This document shows, one piece after another, positions 22,776 to 33,855 of a stretch of DNA of 64,000 nucleotides. Origin of the DNA: Verticillium longisporum. Taxonomy: Eukaryota > Ascomycota > Sordariomycetes > Glomerellales > Plectosphaerellaceae. Location: NCBI GenBank assembly GCA_019188255.1, contig JAETXT010000016.1, positions 62,001 through 126,000 on the forward strand, read 5' to 3'. A model generated the notes under the pieces. That model saw only the letters and a list, made by a program, of their open reading frames with translations, made no database searches and was not told the DNA's origin. The position numbers and the translations under genes were made by a program. Every line of letters starts with the position of its first letter. Position 1 is the first letter of the stretch.

Positions 22776-25700
22776 CTAACCATGGTGGCCGCCTCCCTCC
22801 AAGTCAGTGCTCCCGTTCATGTCATGGCCCCCGTCAAAGTAGCCACCGAGGACGTCGCCAGGAAGGTACTCGAGCCACTGCGGCATCATGTCGCCCGGCA
22901 GACCGAGCGAGCCAATGTCGACGGGGTTCTCGTACGTAACAACGTCTCCGATCGGATTCACGCCGTGGCCGAAATACGAGTAGTCCCTCTCCGTGTAGGC
23001 CGAGTCATACATACTGGCCGATGGGTGATGGCCCGATCCCGGAGTCGTGCCCGTGAGCAGTGAACCGTCATAATCCGACGTCTGTTGCGACGAGGCTCCG
23101 TACGAAGGGTGCGCAGTCTGCTGCTGATGTTGTGGCGCTGCCGTTGCTGCCTGTCGATACGACGGCGCGTAGAGTGATGACGGCGCTTCGGGCGTGCTCT
23201 GACGGATGGGGTCGTACATGTGGCCCGAAGATGTTGTGTGGTTGTTCTGCGCGAGGGCGTGGTGGCTCGTCGGTGCCGACGATAGATGGGGCTGAGCGGC
23301 GGCATTCGCCTGCATGTTCTGGTACATCAGTGTGAGGCTTGAGTTGGGCGAGTTTGTGGTCCCCGTCAAGGACCAGGCAAAGGGAGGCGCACTCGGCGAT
23401 CCCAAGCCTTCGAGGCCCGAAAAGGGGTCCAGTGATCCGTGGCGTGTTCCCTTGGTGCTTTCGTACTCCTCGTTCGTATACGTTTCGCAGTCCCAGATGC
23501 CCTTGGACTTTTGGTCGAGGGCTGTCAAGATGTACTTGACACCGCCCCAATAAGCACACAGCTGCTGAAGCGAATTATGGCACCGCAAGTAGTTCTGGTT
23601 CGCTGCCGAGGCCAGAAGCGAGTGCTTGGCCGATATCCTGGCGCTGTCGTTCGGTTTGCCCTTGGGCTTGTTGCCCTCAGGGGGCGAGGTGGCCCTGGAC
23701 GCTGGTTGTGATGTGTAAGCCATGGATTCCATGAGGAAGGCGCACGCCGCTATGTACATCGGCTGCGATGTAAAGGGGTTGCCGATGAAGCTCGTGGGCC
23801 CAATGAGTTCGGCAAAGGAGAGAATGTCAGCAATCGTCTTCGCGCTCGACATGGACAGCTCGCGACTGTTGGGCAAAAGCTGGTGGGACCGGTGCAGCGA
23901 CCCAAACGGCGTGAGCAATGTTGGCTGATGCAGGATGATGATGAGGGCGTGGAACCAGAAATGAACCAGGATAAAGGTCGTGCCCTGGTTGGCTTTGAGA
24001 TATGCCTTGAAATTGCTGACGTTGAAATGGAGTCTTGGGTCCTGGTTTTGGTAGAGCTTTGTGAGCTCGCTCTCCATGTGTGCTAGTTTGGCCCATTTGT
24101 CCTGCGTCAGATCTTTGGCGTGATGGATGTTATTCAAAACGTCAGACACGCGGCCGTAAAGATGAATGATTCGGGTGAGTGTTGGGTACGGCGCAGGCCA
24201 GCCCGATGCAGGATGTATCGTTGGTGCTGGCAGGTCAAATTCGAAATCATCGTCCCGAAACGTCACCGGTCGTCCCGTGCCAGACGAAATCTCCCGGTCG
24301 AGCATGAAGACGGCCCAAAACGTGTCCATCCTCTCCTGCTCCACTTCTAGTTGTTGAGCACGGCTGACCGAGGCCTCTTCATCCGCAGCATCGTTGGACT
24401 CGATGCTTTGTCGGCTCCAGTGGCGGAGGTACCATGGATCCTTCTCGCCTTGGTACTTGACGCCCACCACCTTCTGCAAGCCCAAGTCGACAGCCATGCG
24501 AATAGCCAGGCCGAGATACATCCAGAGGGCACTGTCCTGGTTCGCGCCGAAGCCTTCATAGGCCATCATCAGCAGCGCCTGGACGGCACCCACAGACGGC
24601 GCCGGAAACGTGTCGACAGTCGCAGCCTTGGCGCGCTGGGCATACTGGACGCCGTAATCCGACCTGGGCAGCTTCCCATCCCGCGCGATCTGAGGATGAT
24701 CCGAGAACCGTGCCGACAGAGCGCACACGGCGTCAACGAGGATCGCCTCGACCTCCTTGTCCTCCACCATCCGTGTGAACCTCTCTTCCTGCAGAAAGGG
24801 AAAGCTGCAGCCCAAGTGAACGAAGAAGATCTTGACCAGATGGAGAATGAGCGGTGGCACGGGTTCGTTATCGTTGATGTTGTAGGCCGGTAGAGCCTCC
24901 ACGGCCACCTCGGCATCGGCCAACGCGACGCTGTCTATGCTGAGACCTCCCTGGGCGCCGGCGGCGGCACCCGCCGAGCTGGGTGACGCGGCAGAGGTAG
25001 AACCTGCGGTACTGCGCCGCCTCTCGCGCACCGAGACGACCATCTGCTTGTAGCCGGGAACGATGGCCGTGGGGCCAAAGTATCGAAAGTAGGGCACTCG
25101 GTGACTCGCAGGCTTCCCCTTGTGGTGCAATATCGGCGATCGGCTCGCGTTGCTGCGATTGTCTTCGGAGGACGGCGCGTGTGGTTGAGGACCACCAGAC
25201 TGGCCAGCGTGTCTCTCGTTGCTTGCCCCATTTTGCGTTGACGATAGTCGTATGAACTCGGGCGGGTGCATGTTGGCGAGCTTTCGTCTCGGGCTCGGTT
25301 TCGTTGGCGGGTTGCGGCTCTGGACAGGCGCCACCTTGCTATCGCGCCTTGGGCCTCGGTCCTGCTTTGCGTCCTCTGCGCCGTCTGCCTCCTCGTCGTC
25401 GACATCCTCTGGTGCATCGTCCTCGACATCGTTTTGCGCTTCGAGACCCGACGTCGCGGCCCCGGCACTGCCTCCCTTCTTGTCAGGCAGCTCGGTGTAG
25501 CCCAGGCACTCGTGTCCGTTTTTCGTGCACGTCGAGCACGTAGGCCGTTCGCCCGCGCATCGCGTCTTTCGTTTTCGACATGTCAGGCATCTGCGCACCA
25601 CCGAGAATTCCCATCAGCAAAGACTTGTCCCATCGTTCAGGTTCGCCCCCGTATGTCGTCATTCAGGCGAGGGAGCAAGGTGGGCGGGCGGGTCGACCCC

Positions 25701-25794
25701 AAACTTACGCCGCGTTGATCCGCCGCCGTTTCGACGGCGGCTGTCCCTGGTTGTGAACGAAGCGAATCTGCTTCAGTGGCGGCGCGGCGCTCAT
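22776..25794 (-). CDS. Zn2Cys6 transcription factor with Fungal_trans domain
   Basis: A nuclear DNA-binding regulator; its target pathway cannot be told from sequence. The open frame at the zinc cluster opens with GTG and has a stop just upstream, so the true start is in a separate exon. Exon 1 is 25794-25709 (MSAAPPLKQIRFV...SKRRRINA), the intron is 25708-25591 (GTAAGT...GCAG), and exon 2 is 25590-22776. The joined protein has 966 residues. The zinc cluster has Cys at about 30, 33, 40, 47, 50 and 57 (C-x2-C-x6-C-x6-C-x2-C-x6-C), preceded by a basic RRR patch. The Fungal_trans region begins near residue 270 (PPLILHLVKIFFVHLGCSFP) and includes the GRPVTFRDDDFEFDLP block. The C-terminus is rich in Gln, His, Ser and Tyr, like an activation region. 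The frame is intact despite several C/G runs. Confidence 0.93.
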
Positions 25795-26659
25795 GGCGGC
25801 TTTCTCATTGTCTCGTTGTTGACGGACGAGAGGTCGAGTGGCGGGAGGGAGGGTGCTTGATTCATCGTCGGATCGGCGGTTGGAGGAGTAGCGGGCCAGC
25901 CCAGCACACTTTCATGGAGCCCATCCATCGTTGGTTGACAAGAGGGATGGCCTCTTTGGTGGGGTCGTCGCCGCCTCGGTCCCCAGAAGTAAAAGAGTTC
26001 GCTTCGGTCCGTAAGGGAAATCGCCCTGTGTTTGCCCCCCGCACATCCACACACACCATCTTGTCGCGGGTGCTACAGTACATCGGATGGTTCTGGGCTC
26101 TATTTGCCCCCTTGGCCCTGCCTGGGCTTGGGGATGAATACCCTGGGGATGAATACCTTGGGGATGAGCACCTTGCGAGATGTTCGTGCCATGGCAAGCG
26201 CTCGACAGAAAAAGTGTCCCACCAAAAGGCTCTACAGTAGGCTTACTACGTGACAGCGAGGCATGGGTCGGCGCTGATCTACTGGTAAATTGGGGGGCTC
26301 TCTCATTCGGTGGGACAATTCCTTTGTCGACCACTTGCATGGGTCAGAGCGGCCTCGAGTACATCGTCAGTTTACACGCAGCACGAGGCACCCAAACGCG
26401 GGGGCAAATGACAGTATACATAGTTGTGCGTGCAAACAGAATGTCCAAACCACCAAACGCCACCCGTCCTGCCTTACCCAGAATGCCGCTCCGAAACTTC
26501 ACTTCACCCCCTTAATTACGCCGCTGAACCCACCCCTTCCAAGCTAGCTTTTTCAATGAGCATCCTGCTGTCCCTGCAACCTCATTCATGATCCGGTCAA
26601 TGCCCCTCACCCTCAATATGTACAGCCATCGTGTGCCCCTGCGGCTATCAACAGACTCG
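25795..26659. other. Intergenic between two Zn2Cys6 genes
   Basis: Promoter side of the 966-residue regulator and 3' side of the next one. It contains three tandem copies of a 15-bp unit, consensus CTTGGGGATGAATAC, at 26127-26171. Nothing else was recognised. Confidence 0.55.
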
Positions 26660-28892
26660 TTACCCAAAGACGATCGTGACGCCCATGTCCTCGCTTACCC
26701 GCCTCCAGAGATCCCCGCCGTTGCTCATGCCGGCGGGCAGCATCATCTGATGCTGTGATAGGCGGGATTCGAGATCACCCTCGGCATCCATGAAATCGGA
26801 CCGTCGCCAGACCTCCTGGACAATAATCCAGCCCCTCTCGATATTCGTCATGCCCTGCCGGCGATCAATCGCCACAAACGCGTGCCGCGCCATCTCGCGA
26901 TCTTCAGGGGTCATGGCCTCGCACGCCGCCACGAACAGCGGCCACAGCAGCGCAGCCATGGGCCCGGCGTGCGACACGGTGGCAACGCAGTGCTGCAGGC
27001 TTGCGTGCGCATGGCACTGCACCCGCGGGTGGTGTCGCGGGTGGCCGTGGATGTGGCGATAGAGGTGCACGAATGCGCTCTGTCGGTGTGCCAGCGCGTT
27101 GTGGAGGATGCTCTGGAGGTGTGCTTGATCGGGTGATTCGGGCACCGTGCTTCCGAAGCCGTCAGCGTCGCCGGCGATCAGGTCGTCCACGGTGAGGCCC
27201 CCGGGCAGCGTGGGTTGCCAGTTCTGCAGGGCCGACTCGATGGCGTCGGCAGTCGTTTCGAATTCAGTGCGGAGCACCGCCAGCTTGGGCCCGTTCGACT
27301 CTGGTGAGGCCAAGGCGGCTTCCAACTCCTTCTTGAGCGACAGGAGGTTTGACAAACGATGGAGTATCGGCCAGAGCGAGGCGGACAGCCCAAGAAGAGT
27401 GTCAACGCCGTTTTGTGACGAAGGGTCGGTAGGGTCCGGGTTCGAAGAGGAGTTGAGGAAGCAGCTGCTGGGGCTGTGGAAATGGGAGCTTTGCCAAAGG
27501 AGAGGGCGGCAATGACGTCATAGAAACGGAAAGCCTGAGATCGGTCAGCAACAGCCAAAGCAAATGTATTGTGATCAACGTACTCGCTCAAGAAACGCGC
27601 TTGTCGCGCTGGGGGTTGGTCATTCTGGCTCATAATGGTCATGGCACCCTTGAGATGACCATCAACGATGTTCGAACGTCCACGCTTGACCAACTATGGC
27701 CATGTCAGTTTTGAAGCAATGCCATCTGGTATGGAATACGAACCACTTCAAAGTAAACTAGAAGCATGATGGCGGCCAGTAACTCCTCCCGGTCGGCCTT
27801 GGGTCCCATCTCAATCAGTCGAGCGAGGCCCTGGATGGCCTGGTTGTGAAAGTACAGCGATTTCTCCTCGTGCTTGCCACTTCCGCGGTGCTCCAGGTGA
27901 GCGCTCGACAGAGCATAGATGGCATTTTGCACCGTCGTGCTGCTGTAACAGAGGGGCAGCACCAGTTGCTGGAACGGGTTGCCAGACTCTGTCTCGCGCA
28001 ACACGATGAGATGCGACAGGACGTTGGCAAAATGGTCAACAAGGGCACGCCTGTTGGCGCAATCAGAGAACTCGCTGAAAACCGGCATCAGGAACTCCAG
28101 ATGCGGCGGGCTCAAGGGTGCCGGTGCAATCATGGCCAAGTCGGGATAGCGTTGAACGCGGGTCACTGCCATGGCCGGAGGGGCAGGGCTCATCCGGACA
28201 ATCTCTTCGTCGACATCCTCTTCCACTTCTTCTTCGATGGGAAAGTCAAAAGGCATATCCAAGGGCGAGATCAGCGGCACATCCGAGGCGGCGCTCCAGT
28301 TGACATGGAGAGAACTGGTCAATGTGTCAATGACGTCCGCCACCGCTTCGTCTGAATCCCCCTTGGACGACGTGTCGTCTCCCTTTTGGTACTCTAGGTG
28401 CTGGCTGTCGCCGTACAGAGACGGACGGCGCAGGTAGCGCGATTCGAGATCGAGACCCTCGCCCGGGGTCGAGTCACGCTTCTTCCGCTGGCGCGGCTTC
28501 ACGGCTTCATAGGTGCAATCCTGGCTACGCTCTGAACAGCGCGAGCACTGTGGACGTGTTTCGTCGCATTTCTTCTTCTGAATTGAAGAGTCAGTACGTG
28601 GAATATACTTTATGGAGGGGTGTATCGGTTCGGCTGTTGTGGCGTACCTTCTCCTTGCTTATGCCATGTGTCAGTACGAGGGAGCAAATGGCGGGGGACA
28701 GGTAGAAGCTTACCAATATGTGCAACCTACAGGCGCAAAGAAAACAGTTCAATCAGTATGCGCTCCTTTACCAGATTGCATCGTTTCACGACATCGAGTA
28801 CGTTTTTGTTCCAATCTCACAGCGCACGACATACCTGCTCGGGATCTCCTCTTCGGCGCCTTGGGGGCGGCGACCTTGGTAAAAAGTAGCAT
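26660..28892 (-). CDS. Zn2Cys6 transcription factor, Fungal_trans_2 type, with micro-exons
   Basis: Nuclear regulator of unknown target. The zinc cluster is spread over four exons: exon 1 28892-28835 ([19 protein letters not shown]), exon 2 28726-28714 (13 nt), exon 3 28657-28648 (10 nt) and exon 4 28577-27744. Joining them in frame gives [19 protein letters not shown], followed by [13 protein letters not shown], a complete C-x2-C-x6-C-x5-C-x2-C-x6-C cluster. Exon 5 starts at 27693 after a 50-bp intron and restores [12 protein letters not shown]. The Fungal_trans_2 part includes [31 protein letters not shown] and the C-terminal [11 protein letters not shown]. There is one frame break between [14 protein letters not shown] and [10 protein letters not shown]; it is closed by one more C (G on the plus strand) in the run at 27470-27473. 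The corrected length is about 649 residues. All splice sites are GT-AG. Confidence 0.88.
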
Positions 28893-31800
28893 GTTTGGAT
28901 GTGACTGCTGCCGATTGCCAGCAGGTCACGACATGACGTTGCGAAGGTCGTTCAACTTTTGTGACAGCTCTTGAGAGTTCGTTCAGGTCGGTGGGCGAGG
29001 TTGAGGAAGTCGGGATCTGAGGGGGCGTCGAAGGATTTGAGTGGCGGATATGCTCCAAGACAAGAAACGTACGTGGTTGGTACGCTGCTGCAGGGTTCCT
29101 GAGCAGAAGATGATAATCTGGGGAAGCCGAGACGAGGGGGTCTCTGGCGGTCTAAATGTAGGGCTAGTGCGGAGCGATGTGATGCGAAAGGAGAGTGTAT
29201 GGTCTTGGCTTTCGGCGTAGTAGAGAGGGGGCCAGGGGAAGGTCGAGGTATGACGGGTGTGGCTGACAGATTCGTATTGGATGGTCCGGAGACTTCGTGA
29301 TGGAAGCCCGGTCAAATCACGAAGCCCGGTCAAGGTTCGTTTGAAGTAGTGGTTCGGGGGAAAGGGCGAAGAGTCGGGGGCGGTAGTTGGAGATGTCGAG
29401 GAGAGAAAGACTCGGCTTCTGCAAGGCTTTGGGGGAGGGGCGCCGGCATACCTGAACACGCAGGGGGTTGCAGACCAAGGGCAAAGAGCAGAGGGCAAAG
29501 GGCAAGATGAACCCGGGCCTAGCAGGTCAAGGGCGACCGACAGACCATCGTGATTTGTTGATGAGCCCATGCCGAATTGAGAGTTGAGAGTGCGAGTGCA
29601 CGAGGGCGCGCCAGGTGGAGAAGCTTTGCGGGGTTGCACCATGGGACGGAACCTGTGGGGAACCAGGGAAGCACAGCGGTTGGCTCTTAGGGGAGGATCC
29701 GCCCATGAGTCAGGCACATCAGCGCTGCTTCGACGGTTCCATGTCTCACAGACCATACAAACCCGCCCATAGTGGCCCCTTATTGTTTATTGGGGGATTG
29801 AGTATCCTTCTCCAGACCCTGATCGGCGCTGTACTGTAGAGTGCCTGGAGACGGCCCCAAATACGCACTGCGAATATGCAGCGGCGAGGAGGCGGAACAT
29901 GATCTATGGTTCGGCTCGGTGCGCATCTGTCGACCGAGGCATCGGGGGTAAGGGCACGTACCGACCTGGGTAGGCATGTACCGACCTTAGGTACCTAAGG
30001 TACCTAGGTAGGTAGGTAGGTAGGCATGTCACCAACAACCCACAGCGCCATTCATCAGTGGTCAGTCATAAAATAGCCAGGGCGTGACTGCCAGATTTGT
30101 CACCCACCGAGCCTAGCTGCATCGTTCAGAACAGTGACCGCCTAGGGATGCCTGACCACCTTGAAAGGCACCTTGACAGGAGGAAACAGATGTCTGTGTT
30201 CCCGGGTTTTCTGACAACCGGCTCGGCACCGCAGACCAAGTCAGGTGCCTGTGACTGATTCACAACGCACTCATCCACCATGTGCTAAGATTATCCCAAA
30301 CAGGTAGCTGCCTTGCTCAGGTAGGTAGGTGGAAGTGGAAGGCCAACTGGTGGTAGCCTACAGAGGCGAGGGGAAGCACGGGTCAGGTCGGTAAAGCCTA
30401 GTAAGGTTTTAGAGCAAGACAAGCGTACATCGTGCTCGCAGTGCCAGTGGAGGCTCACCGAGTGCAAGTGCGGGCCCCTTCTGTACTGGAGCCTCGAGCC
30501 TCCAGTGACGGGAGGGGGAGAATGGACGGAGCATGTCCCCGCAGACCCCGCACCACCCCAAAGGACGTGCCCGGCAAGATCAAGATCAACACAGGGCAGG
30601 TCCAGGCTGCGGTTTGATTCCCCTCCTATGACTCGACCTGACGACCTGACGTCGACGACGACGACGACGACCATCACCCAGTTGCCGCGCAAGCGATGAA
30701 CATTGGCCATCTTTGTTGGTGAAATCGTCGTTCTCTTTGGATTTCTACTTGTCAGCACCACCTACGGGGTCGCTAAACGCAATACACTGCTGTTCGTTCT
30801 TGCCACTTTTTGACGATTCTTCTCCATTGCCGTACTGACGAGTGTACAGGATCAGTCGATCCGATAGCCATGACAATGCACATTGCAATGGCGGAATGAT
30901 TTCTGGATACGCTGTATCTCTCAACATCCCAGACAGACGAGACCACACCATGTCGCCACGAGCGTGGAACCACCTGGCGAGGCACTCTCATCGTCCAGAG
31001 CAGCAAGCGGACAAGCAGACAAGCGTACGCAGCACAGCATTCGGCCAAAGATGTTTCTTCCCCAAAGATTATTGAATCTTCCGCGTCCCTAAAACGAGAT
31101 CCATGCGTTTATGGCCTGCGAGGATGGCCCCCAACTCTCAATCCTCATCATGTTCACTCTCCTGCACAATGGCACCAGATGCAGCTGCGATTGGCCACGT
31201 TCTCATGCGGCCTCCAAGAAATGTCGCAATTCCCCCGAAAGAGCCCGAATCAGCATGTTGCGGGACCATGAGCAAAGTGTGAATGCCACATCGAACATGG
31301 CTCCTCGATACGGCTATCGAGACACGACTTCACGTGCCATCTTGTGCTCGCAGTGTCACCCAACTGTCGATCACGCTGGCCGCCTGCTGTTGGTTGGTGC
31401 TGTCGCGTCGCATCCTCTTTCAGCCCATGATCACGTCTTGTCACCTTCGGATCTTCTTCAGGAGATTTCAGATCAAATTTGTTGGACTCAAGACTACATG
31501 ACGCTGGCAAAACTCGTCGACACAGATGATCATTTGCTCCCAACATTGTCACTTTATCCTCGCCCAGAGTCTTGACCAAGCGGCAAAGCGAGATTGTGGG
31601 ATCCGTCTGACCGTCAGCCCTGCTGAAAGGAGCAATCGCAACCCAAACATCCTGGTACTTTCCCTTGCATGGTACCACCAACTGACAGTCTCTCATACGT
31701 GGTACGGTGTTGGGCTCAGCCCCCAGCTTCATGCAGGCTGCTGCTATCTTCGACACCCTCCCACCAAACACTGCCCGACCCAACTTGCCAGCTTCACCAA

Positions 31801-32060
31801 CATAGCAACCCGTGAGCCTCTCCAGCGTCACATCAGCGGTAAAGCCTGGCGATCGCATTTCGGCATCACGCGTCCCTATACCATATAACGTATGCGACAG
31901 CCTGGACCAGGTGTTCCAGCGGCTATCACTCTCTTCAGCCTCTACCCCGCAGGCCATCCACCTGTGCGACCTCAGCTGGGCCGCAGCCTTGTGTGACCTT
32001 TGGACGCTGTCACTCTGGATCGCTCGAGAACATAGGGTTCGCCAACCGCCGCGGGAAACC
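28893..32060. other. 3.2-kb intergenic region, no convincing gene
   Basis: Between two divergent genes. Several open frames exceed 100 codons (for example minus 29756-28983 and minus 32137-31250). They are Arg/Pro/Ser-rich, lack conserved blocks and overlap open frames on the other strand, as chance frames in GC-rich DNA do. It holds a TAGG microsatellite (29984-30024) and a short GAC run near 30652-30672. It should contain the promoters of the zinc-cluster gene and of the membrane protein gene. Confidence 0.5.
29984..30024. repeat. TAGG microsatellite with GGTACCTAAGGTACC palindrome
   Basis: A short tandem run of TAGG following the palindromic phrase TTAGGTACCTAAGGTACCTA. Confidence 0.85.
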
Positions 32061-33855
32061 ATGCGACACTGCTCCATCTGCGCCGTGGTCTCTCTGGTCG
32101 CATTCTGTGCAGGAGGTTCGAGCGCCTTGGACGTCAAGAAGAGAGACGGTATTCACCGAGTGGAAAAGATACATGTGACAATACTCGACAACATCCAAAG
32201 GAGAGATACCACAGCCTGCCCAACAAGCTATCTTTTGTGCCCGAGCAGCGCGAGCGGCGGATGTTGTCCCGAGGGATTCGGTTGCGCCACCGATTCATGT
32301 TTCGCGTCCACGAGGGCACCACAAACATGTCAGGGTCGAGCTGGCTACTATCCATGCGCACCAGATCTTGAAGGTATTTGGAGCAGCTACATGCGTGTGC
32401 CGGGCTTCAGCTAACATTTGAAAAGGCGGGTGCTGCCCGGAAGGCTATCTCTGTCAACGAGGTGCCCAGTGCGTGGTCCCGGATGGCGTTTCGTACTCTC
32501 AGTCATGTCCAACAAACTATTTCCTCTGCCCGTCATCGTTGAATTATGGCTGTTGCCGCGACGGCATGGGTTGCGCAGCGAGTGCCTGTTATTCCACCGA
32601 ACCTTCTACGTATAAGATTACGAGGACAGTCACGACTACGAATGCGGATGATGAAGAGGTCACAGTGACGGAGACTGCAACAACCGTTTCAACGCCGTCA
32701 CAGCCAACAGTATACCCGACCGGCGCGATTGGTCAGGGCGATCAGCAGGTCGTCGTCAAGTTTTACCCGACGTCCGTACCCAAAGTCGAGCCCGAGGTGA
32801 CTAAGGATGATGATGACGGCGGCAGTGGTCTTTCGACAGGAGCCATCGTCGGCATCGTTGTTGGTGTCGTCGGCCTCCTGATCATCGTGGTGGCTGCAGC
32901 ATTCATCATCCTGCGCCATTTGAACAAGGTCGTCAAGACGGTGGTTGAGTCCAAGCAGGGAACCTCGACCGGATCCAGAGCAGCCAAACCAAAGCCTTTT
33001 GTTTCTCAGTACCGGGTCGCTGATAAGCCTACGCCATCCGAGATTGATGAGATGAGCGTCGATCCTCTCATGATTACCAGCCCACGACCTTCAACCCGCA
33101 GACTCGACTCAGACTCCAGCGGCGCCATCGGACTCGGCGTTGGTGTCGGCAGCCCTGGCTACCCATCACCTCCCTGGATACTCCAAGCCCAAATGCGCCA
33201 GCCGGCTACCAGGCGGTGCCGACGACTACCGCGGAGCGTCACGCTAGCTACCATTCCACCTTTCAGGGTGGCGTCGGTTACTTTAACATGCCCTCGGAGC
33301 AAGAACGTCGACGACCATCTCAGCAGTCGGGCATCTGGCCCTGGCCGTCGGGCGCGCAACCGCAACGCCAGAGCACCGACTCGCAGACCACGCAACAAGC
33401 GTACGCGCAGGGTCATGGACGTCAGTGGAGCAACGCCAGCGAGCAGAGCAATCCCAGCGACATGGTTTCGCCCATTCATCAGCATTTCGGGGCGCAAGAG
33501 CTGGATAGTGCCAACGCCATGGTGCCAGAGCTGCATGCGCAGTCCGCTCCATCGACTTACCCCCGAGTCACCGGTAGACCCACGGCGCAGCATGGTCAGC
33601 GCAATGAGCTCGACTGTCGCGTCGACGCGGCAGCCAGCACCTCACCCTCGAAGGCGGAGTGGTGAGGGGAGAACACACAGCGACAGCGTCACGGCCGCTC
33701 AAGCGCCATTGAGTGTCGTCACGGAGGACACGGAGTTGATCGGACACTACGGGCCGCCGGACTCTGCCGTAGGACAGACGGCCGCCGGGCATGAGGATGG
33801 GGTCCAAGAGATGGCGGGTTCCCAGGGCTGGGATCAACCGCAGCAACAGAAGTAG
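32061..33855 (+). CDS. Secreted/membrane protein with three cysteine modules and one TM helix
   Basis: Likely a cell-surface protein; no enzymatic role is evident. The start ATG is at 32061, with a hydrophobic signal peptide (VVSLVAFCAGGSSA). Exon 1 is 32061-32373, the intron 32374-32425 (GTATTT, GCTAAC branch, AAAAG), and exon 2 32426-33855; about 580 residues. Three modules follow, two with identical spacing C-x6-C-x7-CC-x5-C-x4-C (starting near residues 53 and 126) and a middle one split by the intron. After a Thr-rich stalk comes a single membrane helix near residues 243-267 (GAIVGIVVGVVGLLIIVVAA), then a long, probably cytosolic, Ser/Gln/Pro-rich tail. The tail is best read in a second frame between about 33165 and 33560 (FQGGVGYFNMPSEQE), with C-run errors at 33162-33164 (one C short) and 33560-33564 (one C extra). 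The original frame also stays open across this part, which could mislead gene callers. Confidence 0.82.

Noticed and set aside
28983..29756. 257-codon minus-strand open frame upstream of the Zn2Cys6 gene
   Set aside because: Low-complexity Pro/Ser/Arg composition without motifs; it lies in the probable promoter region.
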